DNA of 64,000 nt from CALKXV01 sp965228905 (GCA_965228905.1 CBDDII010000003.1:1426001-1490000); one strand, 5' to 3'. Positions 37,171 through 46,006 are shown, counted from the first letter of the stretch. Made by a program: numbers and translations. Notes: generated by a model not told the origin, from the sequence alone.

Positions 37171-37740
37171 TTACCGGCCCCAGACGCGGACCGGGCCGCA
37201 GTCCATGTGGACGAAGTTGGAGCCCGAGTATTTGCCGACACCGCCTGCCGAGCAGGAAATCGCGGCACGGCTGATCTGGGAAACGCTGCGGCCCTGGATG
37301 CGGATGTCCGCCGCCTGGCCCTTCATGTGCAGCGAGTTCCGCGCAACCGACCGGGACTTGGACCGCAGCATCGCGTTGGTCTTCGGCGAACGATAGCCGG
37401 ACAACAGAAGATAGGGTGTATCCGTATCCAGCATCCGGTGCGACGCGGCCAGGATGTCGATGGTGCGCGTGTCCATGCTGACCGTGCCATCGGTGCGCCA
37501 GTCGCGCATGAAGCGGTTCACTTCCTTCAGGGCGTCGGGAACGTATTCGCCGTCGATCCAGTAGATCATGTTCAGCTTTTCGCCCGTTCGGCCCGAGTAC
37601 ATGTTGAGTTTTCGGATGTCGCCGGCCCCGCGAAGCAGGCCAAATGCGTTAGAGTACGTCGGTGCTGCTACTAGTGTAGATGCCGCGAATGCTTTCAACA
37701 AACCGCGGCGTGTCACGCCCTTCGAATTGGAAGTCGCCAT
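37171..37740 (-). CDS. DUF882/YcbK-like peptidoglycan peptidase (Tat-exported)
   Basis: A 189-residue protein of the DUF882 (peptidase M15-like, YcbK/MepK) family. The N-terminus has a twin-arginine signal: TRRGLLKAF followed by a short hydrophobic stretch ending TYSNA. Zinc-site elements of the M15 fold are visible: GYRSPKTNAML, SLHMKGQAADIRI (H and D ligands) and FVHMDCGPVRVWG. E. coli MepK cleaves 3-3 cross-links made by L,D-transpeptidases. The divergent neighbour is such an L,D-transpeptidase, so the pair likely make and cut the same bonds. It is followed by a clear terminator. Confidence 0.9.
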   Translation of the reverse strand: MATSNSKGVTRRGLLKAFAASTLVAAPTYSNAFGLLRGAGDIRKLNMYSGRTGEKLNMIYWIDGEYVPDALKEVNRFMRDWRTDGTVSMDTRTIDILAASHRMLDTDTPYLLLSGYRSPKTNAMLRSKSRSVARNSLHMKGQAADIRIQGRSVSQISRAAISCSAGGVGKYSGSNFVHMDCGPVRVWGR

Positions 37741-38053
37741 GCTCTCTCTGTCCCGTTTTAACCCCGCGTCGCATTTGCAGCGTCCGCGGATGCACCCATC
37801 TCTCCCCCAGGCGCGATGCTTTTATGCAGGTAATGGTTAACAACACCAACCCCATTCTCGGCCGGTCGCGTCCCGACGGCGGAAATCGGCAAAAAATTGC
37901 CAATCACATCAATATGCTGGAACCGTGACCTCGCTGCACAGTTGCGTTGCATCTTCGCGACATGTGACGTTGATGGAGCGTTTGTGAATAGACACTTTTA
38001 AGGCTTTCCATGAAAAGGGGTGGCACTTGGGGCTTAACAGTATTGGACGAAAG
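37741..38053. other. Divergent promoter region between DUF882 and L,D-transpeptidase genes
   Basis: A 313-base non-coding region, AT-richer than its surroundings. A small hairpin GGCAA-AAAA-TTGCC lies at 37888-37901. It must contain both promoters, but I could not identify convincing -35/-10 pairs, and no RNA gene was recognised. Confidence 0.45.
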
Positions 38054-39664
38054 ATGACTGCCACATCTTCCATCAGGCGTTTTTCCACATTCGCTTTTCT
38101 CTCGCTTGCGCTTTTGGTCACCTCCTGGGCCAGTCCGGTTCAGGCGCAGGTCACCGCCTTCATGCAATCGGTGGCCGAAGCTGCCGCGCGCGACCGCGAC
38201 ATTGCCGAGTTCTACAAGTCGACCGGCTATCAGCCGATCTGGACCGGTACGAGCGGCAAGGCCAAGGCGCGCCGTGCTGCCTTGCTGAACGCGGTACAGG
38301 ATGCCGAGGCTCATGGCCTTCCGGTCGATCGCTACAGCATCGAGACGCTGTCGATCAATCCGCGCCGGGTCGGTTCCGAACGCGATCTGGGTCGCCTCGA
38401 AGTCGAGATGAGCCGCCTGTTCCTGCGCTATGCCCGCGACGTGCAGACCGGTATCCTGACGCCCGGCCGCGTGGACCGTGGCATCGTGCGCGAAGTCCCC
38501 TATCGCAGCCGCACCTCGCTGTTGAAAACCTTCGCCTCGTCCTCGCCCAAGGGGTTCATCAAGAAGCTGCCGCCGTCCAGCGCGGAATACGCACGCCTGA
38601 TGAAGGAAAAGATCCGCTTTGAGAAACTGGTCGGCAAGGGCGGCTGGGGGTCGAAGGTGCAGGCCAAATCGCTGAAGCCCGGTCAATCCGGCGGCGCGGT
38701 CGTGCAATTGCGCAACCGCCTGATCGCCATGGGTTATCTGCGCCGCACCAACAATTCCTCTTACGATCGCAAGATGCAGCAGGCCGTCGCAACCTTCCAG
38801 CGCGACCACGGATTGCACCCCGATGGTGTTGCCGGGCAGGGCACCCTGGCCGAAATCAACATCGAGCCGCAGACCCGCCTCACCCAGATCATCGTTGCGA
38901 TGGAGCGTGAACGCTGGATCAACATGCCGCTTGGCAAACGTCACATCTGGGTCAACATCACCGATTACCACGCCAAGATCGTCGACAACGGCAAGGTGAC
39001 CTTTGAAACCCGCTCGGTCGTCGGCCACCGCGATCTTGATCGCCGCACGCCGGAGTTTTCCGACGTGATGGAGCATATGGTCATCAACCCGACCTGGAAC
39101 GTACCGCGCTCGATCGCCGTCAAGGAATACCTGCCGATGATGCAGCAGAACCCGAATGCGGCAGGACATCTGCGCCTTGTGAACGGTCGTGGCCAGACCG
39201 TGTCGCGCGAGGGTCTCGACTTCACGCAGTTCGACGAACGTACTTTCCCGTTCGACCTGAAACAGCCGCCGTCGCGCCGCAACGCGCTTGGGTTGGTGAA
39301 GTTCATGTTCCCCAACCGGCACAACATCTACCTGCACGACACGCCGCAGAAACAGTTGTTCGGTCGCGAGGCGCGGGCATTCAGCCACGGCTGCATCCGC
39401 CTGAACGATCCTTTCGATTTCGCCTATGCCCTGTTGAAAAAGCAGGAACGCAACCCCGAGGCGTTCTTTCAGGAAAAGCTGGCGACGGGCCGTGAGTCGG
39501 TCGTTCCATTGGAAAAGCAGGTGCCGGTGCACCTGGTCTACCGGACAGCGGTCACGCAACCCAAGGGCAAGATCCAGTTTCGCCGCGATGTCTATGGCCG
39601 CGACGCCCGGATCTGGAAAGCACTGGCCGACGCCGGGGTTTCGCTTCGCGCGTTGAGGGGGTAA
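38054..39664 (+). CDS. L,D-transpeptidase with peptidoglycan-binding domain (YcbB/LdtD-like)
   Basis: A 536-residue periplasmic enzyme making 3-3 peptidoglycan cross-links. After a Sec signal (to about residue 32, SPVQA) comes an LdtD-type scaffold domain. A PG_binding_1 repeat follows at about 205-270 (GGAVVQLRNRLIAMGYL...AVATFQRDHGLHPDG), then the YkuD catalytic domain with H428 in IYLHDTPQ and C447 in FSHGCIRL. The ATG was chosen over a TTG 27 bases upstream. Divergent from the DUF882 peptidase; lpxD follows after 29 bases on the same strand. Confidence 0.93.
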   Translation: MTATSSIRRFSTFAFLSLALLVTSWASPVQAQVTAFMQSVAEAAARDRDIAEFYKSTGYQPIWTGTSGKAKARRAALLNAVQDAEAHGLPVDRYSIETLSINPRRVGSERDLGRLEVEMSRLFLRYARDVQTGILTPGRVDRGIVREVPYRSRTSLLKTFASSSPKGFIKKLPPSSAEYARLMKEKIRFEKLVGKGGWGSKVQAKSLKPGQSGGAVVQLRNRLIAMGYLRRTNNSSYDRKMQQAVATFQRDHGLHPDGVAGQGTLAEINIEPQTRLTQIIVAMERERWINMPLGKRHIWVNITDYHAKIVDNGKVTFETRSVVGHRDLDRRTPEFSDVMEHMVINPTWNVPRSIAVKEYLPMMQQNPNAAGHLRLVNGRGQTVSREGLDFTQFDERTFPFDLKQPPSRRNALGLVKFMFPNRHNIYLHDTPQKQLFGREARAFSHGCIRLNDPFDFAYALLKKQERNPEAFFQEKLATGRESVVPLEKQVPVHLVYRTAVTQPKGKIQFRRDVYGRDARIWKALADAGVSLRALRG

Positions 39665-39693
39665 GTCTGGGCCAAAGGAACTCCGGGCCGCCC

Positions 39694-40785
39694 ATGAGCT
39701 TTACCGTCAAAGACATTGCAACGGCGCTGAAGGCAGAGGCCTTTGGCGCCGTTGATCTTTCCGTCACCGGTGCCGCCGAACCCGCCAGCGCGGGACCGGA
39801 TCAACTGGCCCTTGCGACGGACCCGAAGTACGCCGAAGGGCTGGCCAAGGGCAACGCCCGTGCCGCGGTGCTTTGGGAAGGGGCCGATTGGCAGGGCCTT
39901 GGCCTTGAGGCCGCGATCTGCGTCATACGCCCGCGCCTTGCCATGTCCGGTCTGACCGCAATGCTGGATGACGGCCCCGGCATCGCGCCCGGCATCCACC
40001 CTTCGGCGGTGATCGACCCGACGGCAGAGCTTGGCGAAGGCGCCGCCGTTGGTCCGCTTGCGGTGATCGGGGCAGGGGTTTCCATTGGGGCCCATGCGCG
40101 GATCGCCTCGCACGTCTCGATTGCCGAAAAAACCCGTGTCGGCACCGACGCCCTGATCCATTCAGGCGTCCGCATCGGGCGCAACGTGCGGATCGGTGAT
40201 CGCTTTATCGCCCAACCCGGCGGGGTGATCGGCGGCGACGGCTTCAGTTTCGTCACCCCCGACAAGAGCCGCGTGGAAGAGGCGCGCGCCTCGCTCGGGG
40301 CAGAGGCGACTGCCCGGAACTCGGCCTGGCTGCGCATCCATTCCCTTGGCGGGGTCGAGATCGGCGATGATGTCGAGGTCGGCAGCAATACGGCCATCGA
40401 CGCGGGCACCATCCGCGCGACCCGCATCGGGCGCGGCACCAAGATCGACAATCTTGTTCAGATCGGCCACAACGTGCAGGTGGGTGAAGACGTACTGATC
40501 TGCGGCCAGACCGGCATCGCGGGATCGACCATCATCGGTGATCGCAGCGTTCTGGGCGGGCAGACCGGGGTCGGCGACAACCTTGTCGTCGGCTCTGATG
40601 TGATTTCCGGCGCGGGGACGATGATTCTCAGTCGCGTACCTGACGGGCGGGTGCTTTTGGGCTATCCTGCCATGAAAATGGACCAATACATCGCCGTTTC
40701 GCGCAACTGGAGGCGCTTGCCCCGCCTTTTGCAGGACGTCGCGGCATTGAAGAAAGCGGTTCCATTGCCGGACGAGGATGACTAA
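39694..40785 (+). CDS. lpxD: UDP-3-O-acylglucosamine N-acyltransferase (LpxD)
   Basis: A 363-residue acyltransferase that adds the 3-hydroxyacyl chain from acyl carrier protein to the 2-amine of UDP-3-O-acylglucosamine in lipid A synthesis. It has an N-terminal uridine-binding domain, a long left-handed beta-helix of hexapeptide repeats (from about 100, HPSAVIDPTAELGEGAAVGPLAVIG) and the catalytic histidine region in LVQIGHNVQVGEDV. C-terminal helices end at LPDEDD. It is not beside bamA, fabZ or lpxA, as the canonical copy usually is, but is followed by an acyl carrier protein and a ketosynthase. It may be the only lpxD or a specialised paralogue. Confidence 0.9.
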   Translation: MSFTVKDIATALKAEAFGAVDLSVTGAAEPASAGPDQLALATDPKYAEGLAKGNARAAVLWEGADWQGLGLEAAICVIRPRLAMSGLTAMLDDGPGIAPGIHPSAVIDPTAELGEGAAVGPLAVIGAGVSIGAHARIASHVSIAEKTRVGTDALIHSGVRIGRNVRIGDRFIAQPGGVIGGDGFSFVTPDKSRVEEARASLGAEATARNSAWLRIHSLGGVEIGDDVEVGSNTAIDAGTIRATRIGRGTKIDNLVQIGHNVQVGEDVLICGQTGIAGSTIIGDRSVLGGQTGVGDNLVVGSDVISGAGTMILSRVPDGRVLLGYPAMKMDQYIAVSRNWRRLPRLLQDVAALKKAVPLPDEDD

Positions 40786-40819
40786 ATAATCGCCAACAAA
40801 CGAGCGAGGCGGTTCAGGG

Positions 40820-41086
40820 ATGGGCGAAAACGTCAAAGACCAGGTCATCGGGATCATCGCCGAACAGGCGGTGCTGGAACCATCTGACATTTCGATGGAC
40901 CAATCCCTTGAGGATCTCGGGGTCGACTCCATGGGGCTGGTCGAGGCGATCTTCGCGATCGAAGAGACCTTCGACATCTCCGTGCCGTTCAACGCGAACG
41001 AACCCGAAAAAAGCGATTTCGACATTTCGTCGGTCGCCGCGGTCGTGGCCGCGGTCGAAAAACTTGTCGCCGAGCAGGCTGGCTGA
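40820..41086 (+). CDS. Acyl carrier protein (dedicated, NodF/AcpXL-like context)
   Basis: An 88-residue acyl carrier protein with the phosphopantetheine serine S37 in GVDSMGLVE. The helix II sequence AIEETFDISVPFNANEPEKSDFDIS departs from housekeeping AcpP, and the C-terminal part SSVAAVVAAVEKLV resembles specialised carriers such as NodF. It lies 34 bases after lpxD and six bases before a ketosynthase gene. This arrangement suggests a private fatty acid elongation line feeding an acyltransferase. Confidence 0.85.
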   Translation: MGENVKDQVIGIIAEQAVLEPSDISMDQSLEDLGVDSMGLVEAIFAIEETFDISVPFNANEPEKSDFDISSVAAVVAAVEKLVAEQAG

Positions 41087-41091
41087 GCCCG

Positions 41092-42303
41092 GTGAACCGC
41101 GTTGTCATCACCGGGGCAGGGACGATCAACCCCCTTGGCCATTCCGTCACGGCAACGAAAGAAGCCATGCGCGAAGGGCGCTGCGGGATCGCGGAACTGG
41201 ACATTCGCGACGTCGAGCGCCTGTCGATCAGGATCGGCGGGCAGGTCAAGGATTACGACGCCGACGCCCGGTTCAACCGACAGCAGCAGGCATTGTTCGA
41301 CCGCTTCACCCAATTCACCCTGATCGCCGCCGAAGAGGCGCTTGGCCAATCCGGCCTCGATTTCTCGGGCCGTCTGGCGGCTGAGGCGGGGGTCGTCTTG
41401 GGAACCTCGGGGGGCGGGCTTGGCACGCTGGATGACAATTACCGGGTGGTCTACGAAGAGGGCAAGAACCGCGTCCATCCCTTCATCGTACCGAAACTGA
41501 TGAACAACGCCGCGGCCAGCCATGTGTCGATGACCTACAACCTCAAGGGGCCGTCCTTTACCGTGGCGACCGCCTGTGCCTCGTCGAACCACGCCATGGG
41601 CCAGGCCTTCTGGCTGATCCGGGGCGGGGCGGCCAAGGTGATCGTGACGGGCGGATCGGAATCCATGCTGTGCTTTGGCGGCGTGAAGGCCTGGGAAGGC
41701 CTGCGCGTCATGTCCAAGGACGCCTGCCGCCCGTTCAGCGCCAACCGCAACGGCATGGTGCAGGGCGAAGGCGCGGGCGTTTTCGTGTTCGAGGAATACG
41801 AGCACGCCAGGAAACGCGGGGCCGAGATTCTGGGCGAAGTCGTCGGGTTCTCGATGACCTCGGACGCTGCCGACATTGTCATGCCATCGCAACAGGGGGC
41901 TGCGCGGGCGATTGCCGGGGCGCTTCAGGATGCGAAGATCAATGCCGAGCAGGTGGGATACATCAACGCCCATGGCACCGGCACGGCGGCCAACGACAAG
42001 ACCGAATGCGCGGCGGTGTCCAACGTCTTTGGCCAGCACGCGGACGAGGTGATGATTTCCTCGACCAAATCCATGCATGGCCACCTGATCGGCGGGACCG
42101 GGGCGGTGGAGCTTCTGGCCTGTCTGATGGCGCTGAAGGACGGTGTGATCGCACCGACCATCGGTTACGAAGAGCCTGACCCCGAATGCGCGCTGGACGT
42201 CGTTCCGAACGAGGCGCGCGAGGCCAACGTGGATTATGTATTGTCCAATGCTTTTGCCTTTGGCGGGCTGAACGCCGTGCTTGCGCTGAAGAAGGCAGGC
42301 TAG
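41092..42303 (+). CDS. Beta-ketoacyl-ACP synthase (KAS II/NodE-like), GTG start
   Basis: A 403-residue condensing enzyme with an intact KAS I/II triad: C162 in ATACASSNH, H294 in NAHGTGT and H331 in KSMHGHLIGGTGA. The start codon is GTG, giving (M)NRVVITGAGTINP, five bases after the acyl carrier protein stop. The residue before the last GH is histidine where threonine is usual. It is probably specific for its neighbouring carrier protein. It is convergent with the GntR regulator gene. Confidence 0.88.
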   Translation: MNRVVITGAGTINPLGHSVTATKEAMREGRCGIAELDIRDVERLSIRIGGQVKDYDADARFNRQQQALFDRFTQFTLIAAEEALGQSGLDFSGRLAAEAGVVLGTSGGGLGTLDDNYRVVYEEGKNRVHPFIVPKLMNNAAASHVSMTYNLKGPSFTVATACASSNHAMGQAFWLIRGGAAKVIVTGGSESMLCFGGVKAWEGLRVMSKDACRPFSANRNGMVQGEGAGVFVFEEYEHARKRGAEILGEVVGFSMTSDAADIVMPSQQGAARAIAGALQDAKINAEQVGYINAHGTGTAANDKTECAAVSNVFGQHADEVMISSTKSMHGHLIGGTGAVELLACLMALKDGVIAPTIGYEEPDPECALDVVPNEAREANVDYVLSNAFAFGGLNAVLALKKAG

Positions 42304-42307
42304 GCGT

Positions 42308-42964
42308 TTATTCCGCAGCCGTCTTCAGACTGGCCATCAGGTGATGGAATTTTTCGCCCTGCACCGCGACATGACCCCGGATGGCCTCGGCAGCGGCCAG
42401 ACCGTCGCCTTCTTCCAGGGCTGATACGATCTGCTCGTGTTCGTGCATGGATTGCTTCAACCGCCCACGCAGGCGCAACTGGGTGCGGCGGAAGGGCTGC
42501 AACCGGCGCTGAAGACGCAGGCATTCCTGTTCAAGAAAGCTGTTGCCGGATTCCCGGTAGAGCGTTGCGTGGAACATTTCGTTCTCGCGGTAGTATTCCT
42601 CGGTATCGTTCGCCGCGACCGCCGCGTTGCACCGTTCGTTGGTGGCGTTCAGATCCTTGATCGCCTCGTCCGAAATCCGCGAAGCCGCGAAACGGGCGCA
42701 GGTCGCCTCAAGCTCGGCCATCACCTCGAACATCTCGATCAGTTCCAAGGGGCCGGGTTGGCGGACAAAGACGCCGCGCCTTGGATAGTGGACCACAAGG
42801 CCAGACTGCGCCAGCCGCAGCAAAGCCTCGCGCACCGGGGTTCTGGACACGGAAAAGCGTTCGGATAATTGCACCTCGTCCAGCCGCTCGCCGTCGCTGA
42901 ACGTGCCGTCAAAGATCAACTCTTCGATCTGGTTGGCAATGATGTCGGATCGCTTCTGCTCCAT
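42308..42964 (-). CDS. matR: GntR-family regulator (FCD domain), probable malonate regulator MatR
   Basis: A 218-residue GntR/FadR-subfamily regulator. The winged helix spans about 1-70 (ERLDEVQLSERFSVSRTPVREALLRLAQSGLV), followed by an FCD effector domain with metal-site histidines in NEMFHATLYRESGN and SMHEHEQIV. It is divergent from the TRAP-malonate operon, as MatR is in rhizobia, and the palindrome TTGTATACAA lies between them. The start MEQKRSDII was chosen; upstream open frame runs through the operator. The gene symbol rests on context. Confidence 0.82.
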   Translation of the reverse strand: MEQKRSDIIANQIEELIFDGTFSDGERLDEVQLSERFSVSRTPVREALLRLAQSGLVVHYPRRGVFVRQPGPLELIEMFEVMAELEATCARFAASRISDEAIKDLNATNERCNAAVAANDTEEYYRENEMFHATLYRESGNSFLEQECLRLQRRLQPFRRTQLRLRGRLKQSMHEHEQIVSALEEGDGLAAAEAIRGHVAVQGEKFHHLMASLKTAAE

Positions 42965-43010
42965 GCGCCAAGAATAGCACCCCCGGTTTTGGCACGCAAC
43001 AATCCAATTC

Positions 43011-43020
43011 TTGTATACAA
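43011..43020. promoter_or_regulatory. GntR-type operator of the malonate operon
   Basis: TTGTATACAA is a perfect 10-base palindrome of the type bound by FadR/FCD GntR regulators. It lies 46 bases upstream of the regulator start and five bases before a possible -35 (TTGACT, 43026-43031) of the divergent transport operon. A 17-base spacer leads to a weak -10 (AATCAA, 43049-43054). Binding is inferred. Confidence 0.6.
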
Positions 43021-43095
43021 AAAGGTTGACTTGATACGCAGGGGCTGCAATCAAAAGCGAGGTCCGAAAAAATCGGAGCATTAGGGAGGATACCA

Positions 43096-44082
43096 ATGAA
43101 CTTCAAACTCACCGCCACCATTGCGTCTGCCGCAATTGCCGCCAGCGCGATTTCCGCCGGGGCTGCCGAGTTGCGCCTGTCGCACCAGTGGTCAACCGCC
43201 GACGTGCGCCACCAGGTCGCCCAGATGGTCGCCGACGATGTTGCCGCCGCCGGTGTCGATCTGGACATCAAGATTTTCCCCTCGCAGTCCCTGTTCAAGG
43301 CGCGCGAGCAATACAAGCCCCTCAGCCGTGGTCAGTTGGACATGACCGTGTTCCCGCTCAGCTATGCAGGGGGCCAGCAGTCGGCCTATAACCTGACGCT
43401 GATGCCCGGACTGGTGAAGAACCACGACCATGCCGCGCGGCTGAACGAAAGCGCATTCATGGGCGAGATCGAAGAGATCATGGCCGGTGACGACGTGATG
43501 GTTCTGGTCCACGGCTATTTGGCCGGTGGTTTCGTCGGCAAGGACAAGTGCATCACCGGGCCCGATGACGTGCAGGGCCAGCAGACCCGCGCGGCGGGCA
43601 AGGCGTTTGAACAGATGCTGGCCGGTGCCGGTGCCTCGATCGCCTCGATGGCCTCGTCCGAGATCTACAACGCCATGCAGACCGGCGTTCTGACGGCGGC
43701 CAACACCTCGTCTTCGTCCTTTGTCAGCTATCGGATCTACGAACAATCTGCCTGCTACACCCCGGCCAGCGATTTTGCGCTGTGGTTCATGTATCAGCCT
43801 CTGCTCATGAACAAATCCACCTTCGACGAGTTGAGCGCAGAGCAGCAGCAGGCGCTGCTGGACGCATCCGCCAAGGCCGAGGCATTCTATCTGGACGAAG
43901 CCAAGAAACAGGATGCTGAATCGGCCAAGGTCTTTGCCGACAACGGTGTCGAAATCGCCCAGATGAGCCAGGAAGAATTCGACGCATGGCGCGCGCTGGC
44001 ACAGGAAACGTCCTATAAGGCTTTCGTCGAAGAAACGCCCGGTGGACAGGCGCTTCTTGATCTTGCTCTTTCGGTAGAGTGA
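43096..44082 (+). CDS. matP: TRAP transporter solute-binding protein (malonate, MatP-like)
   Basis: A 328-residue DctP-family periplasmic receptor. The Sec signal ends at ISAGAA, before ELRLSHQWSTADVRHQ. Family features are the ligand-carboxylate region FKAREQYKPLSRGQLDM, TRAAGKAFEQML and EIYNAMQTGVLTAANTSSSS. A strong ribosome binding site (GGGAGGA) precedes it. The substrate is inferred to be malonate because the operon continues with malonyl-CoA decarboxylase and malonyl-CoA synthetase, the matPQMAB arrangement described in Sinorhizobium. Confidence 0.88.
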   Translation: MNFKLTATIASAAIAASAISAGAAELRLSHQWSTADVRHQVAQMVADDVAAAGVDLDIKIFPSQSLFKAREQYKPLSRGQLDMTVFPLSYAGGQQSAYNLTLMPGLVKNHDHAARLNESAFMGEIEEIMAGDDVMVLVHGYLAGGFVGKDKCITGPDDVQGQQTRAAGKAFEQMLAGAGASIASMASSEIYNAMQTGVLTAANTSSSSFVSYRIYEQSACYTPASDFALWFMYQPLLMNKSTFDELSAEQQQALLDASAKAEAFYLDEAKKQDAESAKVFADNGVEIAQMSQEEFDAWRALAQETSYKAFVEETPGGQALLDLALSVE

Positions 44083-44088
44083 TCGACC

Positions 44089-44109
44089 GGGGCGGCGTCT
44101 TGCCGCCCC
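44089..44109 (+). other. Stem-loop between binding-protein and TRAP permease genes
   Basis: GGGGCGGC-GTCTT-GCCGCCCC, a perfect 8-bp stem, begins seven bases after the matP stop and ends 32 bases before matQ. There is no T-run. It probably sets a high binding-protein to permease ratio through mRNA stability or partial attenuation. Confidence 0.65.
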
Positions 44110-44141
44110 AAAACACACCCTCGATCAGGTAGGAGGCCGCC

Positions 44142-44690
44142 ATGGCAGGCCAAAGCAATGCCGCCGTTGCGAATGTCGGCAACAACCCCTTTCTGCGTGC
44201 CGTCGCAGCACTTTCCACCGTCGCCGGTTGGTGCTCTGCCGCGATGATTGTCGCGGCTGTCGGGATCACCTGCCAGATGATCTTTATCCGCTTCGTGCTG
44301 AACGGATCCACCGTCTGGCAGACCGAGGCGGTGATTTACCTGGTCGTCGCGGCCACCCTGATCGGCCTGCCTTACGTGCAGCGCCTGCGCGGCCATGTGA
44401 ACGTGGACCTGTTCCCGCTGGCACTGGCCCCGAAAGCGCGGTTGGTGCTGGCGGTTATCACCCTTTCGGCTTCCATCGTGATCGTCGGGATCATGTTCTT
44501 TTACGGCTATGACTACTGGCATTTCGCCTGGGAGCGGGGCTGGAAATCGGACACGGTCTGGGGCGTAAGGCTTTGGATTCCTTACCTTGCCATCCCCGTC
44601 GGCTTTGGGCTGTTCCTTTTGCAACTGATTGCCGACCTCGTTGCCGTGGTCACCGGCGTCGACAAGCCCTTCGGTCAGGAGGATCACTGA
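44142..44690 (+). CDS. matQ: TRAP transporter small permease (DctQ type)
   Basis: A 182-residue membrane protein with four hydrophobic helices, the DctQ pattern: about 33-57, 64-82, 104-125 and 148-172. The conserved VLNGSTVWQTEAVIYLVVAATLIG lies in the second helix region. A GTAGGAGG ribosome binding site precedes it. The stop overlaps the large permease start by one base. It is the small membrane subunit of a three-part TRAP importer driven by the sodium gradient. Confidence 0.9.
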   Translation: MAGQSNAAVANVGNNPFLRAVAALSTVAGWCSAAMIVAAVGITCQMIFIRFVLNGSTVWQTEAVIYLVVAATLIGLPYVQRLRGHVNVDLFPLALAPKARLVLAVITLSASIVIVGIMFFYGYDYWHFAWERGWKSDTVWGVRLWIPYLAIPVGFGLFLLQLIADLVAVVTGVDKPFGQEDH

Positions 44691-46006
44691 TGGACCCGCT
44701 GCTTCTTGGTGCCATTGTCGCGGTTGCGACCATCCTTGTCCTGTTCTCGGGCGTTTCGGTGGCCCTTGGCCTGTTGATCGTTTCCGCTGGTTTCCTGATC
44801 ATCTTTGACGGCGTCCGCTCGCTGGAATTGATGCCCGAGATCTTTTTCGGCAAGCTCGACAACTTTGCCCTTCTGTCGATCCCGATGTTCATCATCATGG
44901 GGGCCTCCATCGCCTCGACACGGGCAGGGGCCGACCTTTACGAAGCCTTGGAGCGTTGGCTGACCCGCGTTCCGGGGGGGCTGGTGATTTCCAACCTTGG
45001 GGCCTGTGCGTTGTTCTCGGCCATGTCGGGATCGTCGCCTGCGACCTGCGCGGCCATCGGCAAGATGGGCATCCCCGAGATGCGCAAAAGGGGCTATCCC
45101 GACGCCATCGCCTCGGGATCGATCGCGGCGGGGGGCACGCTTGGCATCCTGATCCCGCCATCGGTGACGATGATCGTCTATGGCATCGCGACGGAAACCT
45201 CGATTGGACGGTTGTTCCTTGCCGGCGTCTTTCCGGGCCTCTTGCTGGTCGGGTTGTTCATGGCCTGGTCGCTGTATGCAACGTGGAAGTCGGGCGATGC
45301 GACCGTGCTGACCGCGACAAGCTATTCCTGGCGGGAAAAGATCGAGATCCTGCCGCGCGTTCTGCCCTTCCTCGCCATCATCATCGGTGTGCTTTACGCC
45401 ATGTACGGCGGTGTCGCCACACCCTCGGAAACCGCCGCTGTCGGTGCCTTGTTGTGCCTGCTGATCGCCATGGTGATCTACAAGCTATGGAACCCCGCCG
45501 ACCTTTGGGTCGTCTTGCGCGACAGCACCAAGGAAAGCGTGATGATCCTGTTCATCATCGCCGCTGCCGGTGTGTTTTCCTATATGCTGTCGTCCCTGTT
45601 CATCACCCAGGCCATCGCGGAATGGATTGGCACGCTGGATGTGAACAGGTGGGTGCTGATGGGGGCGATCAACGTTTTTCTGCTGATTGCCGGGTTCTTT
45701 CTGCCGCCGGTTGCGGTGATCCTGATGGCGGCACCGATCCTTTTGCCGATCATCACCACCGCCGGGTTCGATCCGATCTGGTTCGCGGTGGTCCTGACGA
45801 TCAACATGGAGATCGGGCTGATCTCGCCCCCGGTCGGACTGAACCTTTACGTCATCAACGGCATCGCGCCGGACATTTCGCTGAAGACCATCCTGCGCGG
45901 GTCGCTGCCCTTTGTGGCCTGCATGGTGATCGCGATTGTTCTGTTGTGCCTGTTCCCGGGCATCGCCACATGGTTGCCCGACGCGGTGATGGGGGTCGCG
46001 CGATGA
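44690..46006 (+). CDS. matM: TRAP transporter large permease (DctM type)
   Basis: A 438-residue DctM-family permease with about 12 hydrophobic segments. Typical family sequences are present: LLSIPMFIIMG, MSGSSPATCAAIGKMGIPEM, LGILIPPSVTMIVYG and INMEIGLISPPVGLNLYV. The start MDPLLLGAIV overlaps the matQ stop by one base; the open frame upstream belongs to another phase of matQ. The last four bases (ATGA) overlap the malonyl-CoA decarboxylase start. Confidence 0.93.
   Translation: MDPLLLGAIVAVATILVLFSGVSVALGLLIVSAGFLIIFDGVRSLELMPEIFFGKLDNFALLSIPMFIIMGASIASTRAGADLYEALERWLTRVPGGLVISNLGACALFSAMSGSSPATCAAIGKMGIPEMRKRGYPDAIASGSIAAGGTLGILIPPSVTMIVYGIATETSIGRLFLAGVFPGLLLVGLFMAWSLYATWKSGDATVLTATSYSWREKIEILPRVLPFLAIIIGVLYAMYGGVATPSETAAVGALLCLLIAMVIYKLWNPADLWVVLRDSTKESVMILFIIAAAGVFSYMLSSLFITQAIAEWIGTLDVNRWVLMGAINVFLLIAGFFLPPVAVILMAAPILLPIITTAGFDPIWFAVVLTINMEIGLISPPVGLNLYVINGIAPDISLKTILRGSLPFVACMVIAIVLLCLFPGIATWLPDAVMGVAR

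Noticed and set aside
37904..39559. Open frame of 551 codons opposite the large L,D-transpeptidase
   Set aside because: Antisense to a gene with intact catalytic motifs and without recognisable domains of its own.
40162..42084. Open frame of 640 codons antisense to lpxD, the carrier protein and the ketosynthase
   Set aside because: Spans three real genes on the other strand; composition is shadow-like.
44956..46002. N-terminal 349-codon extension of the malonyl-CoA decarboxylase frame
   Set aside because: It overlaps matM in another phase with Arg/Cys-rich nonsense sequence; family homology begins at the ATG at 46003.
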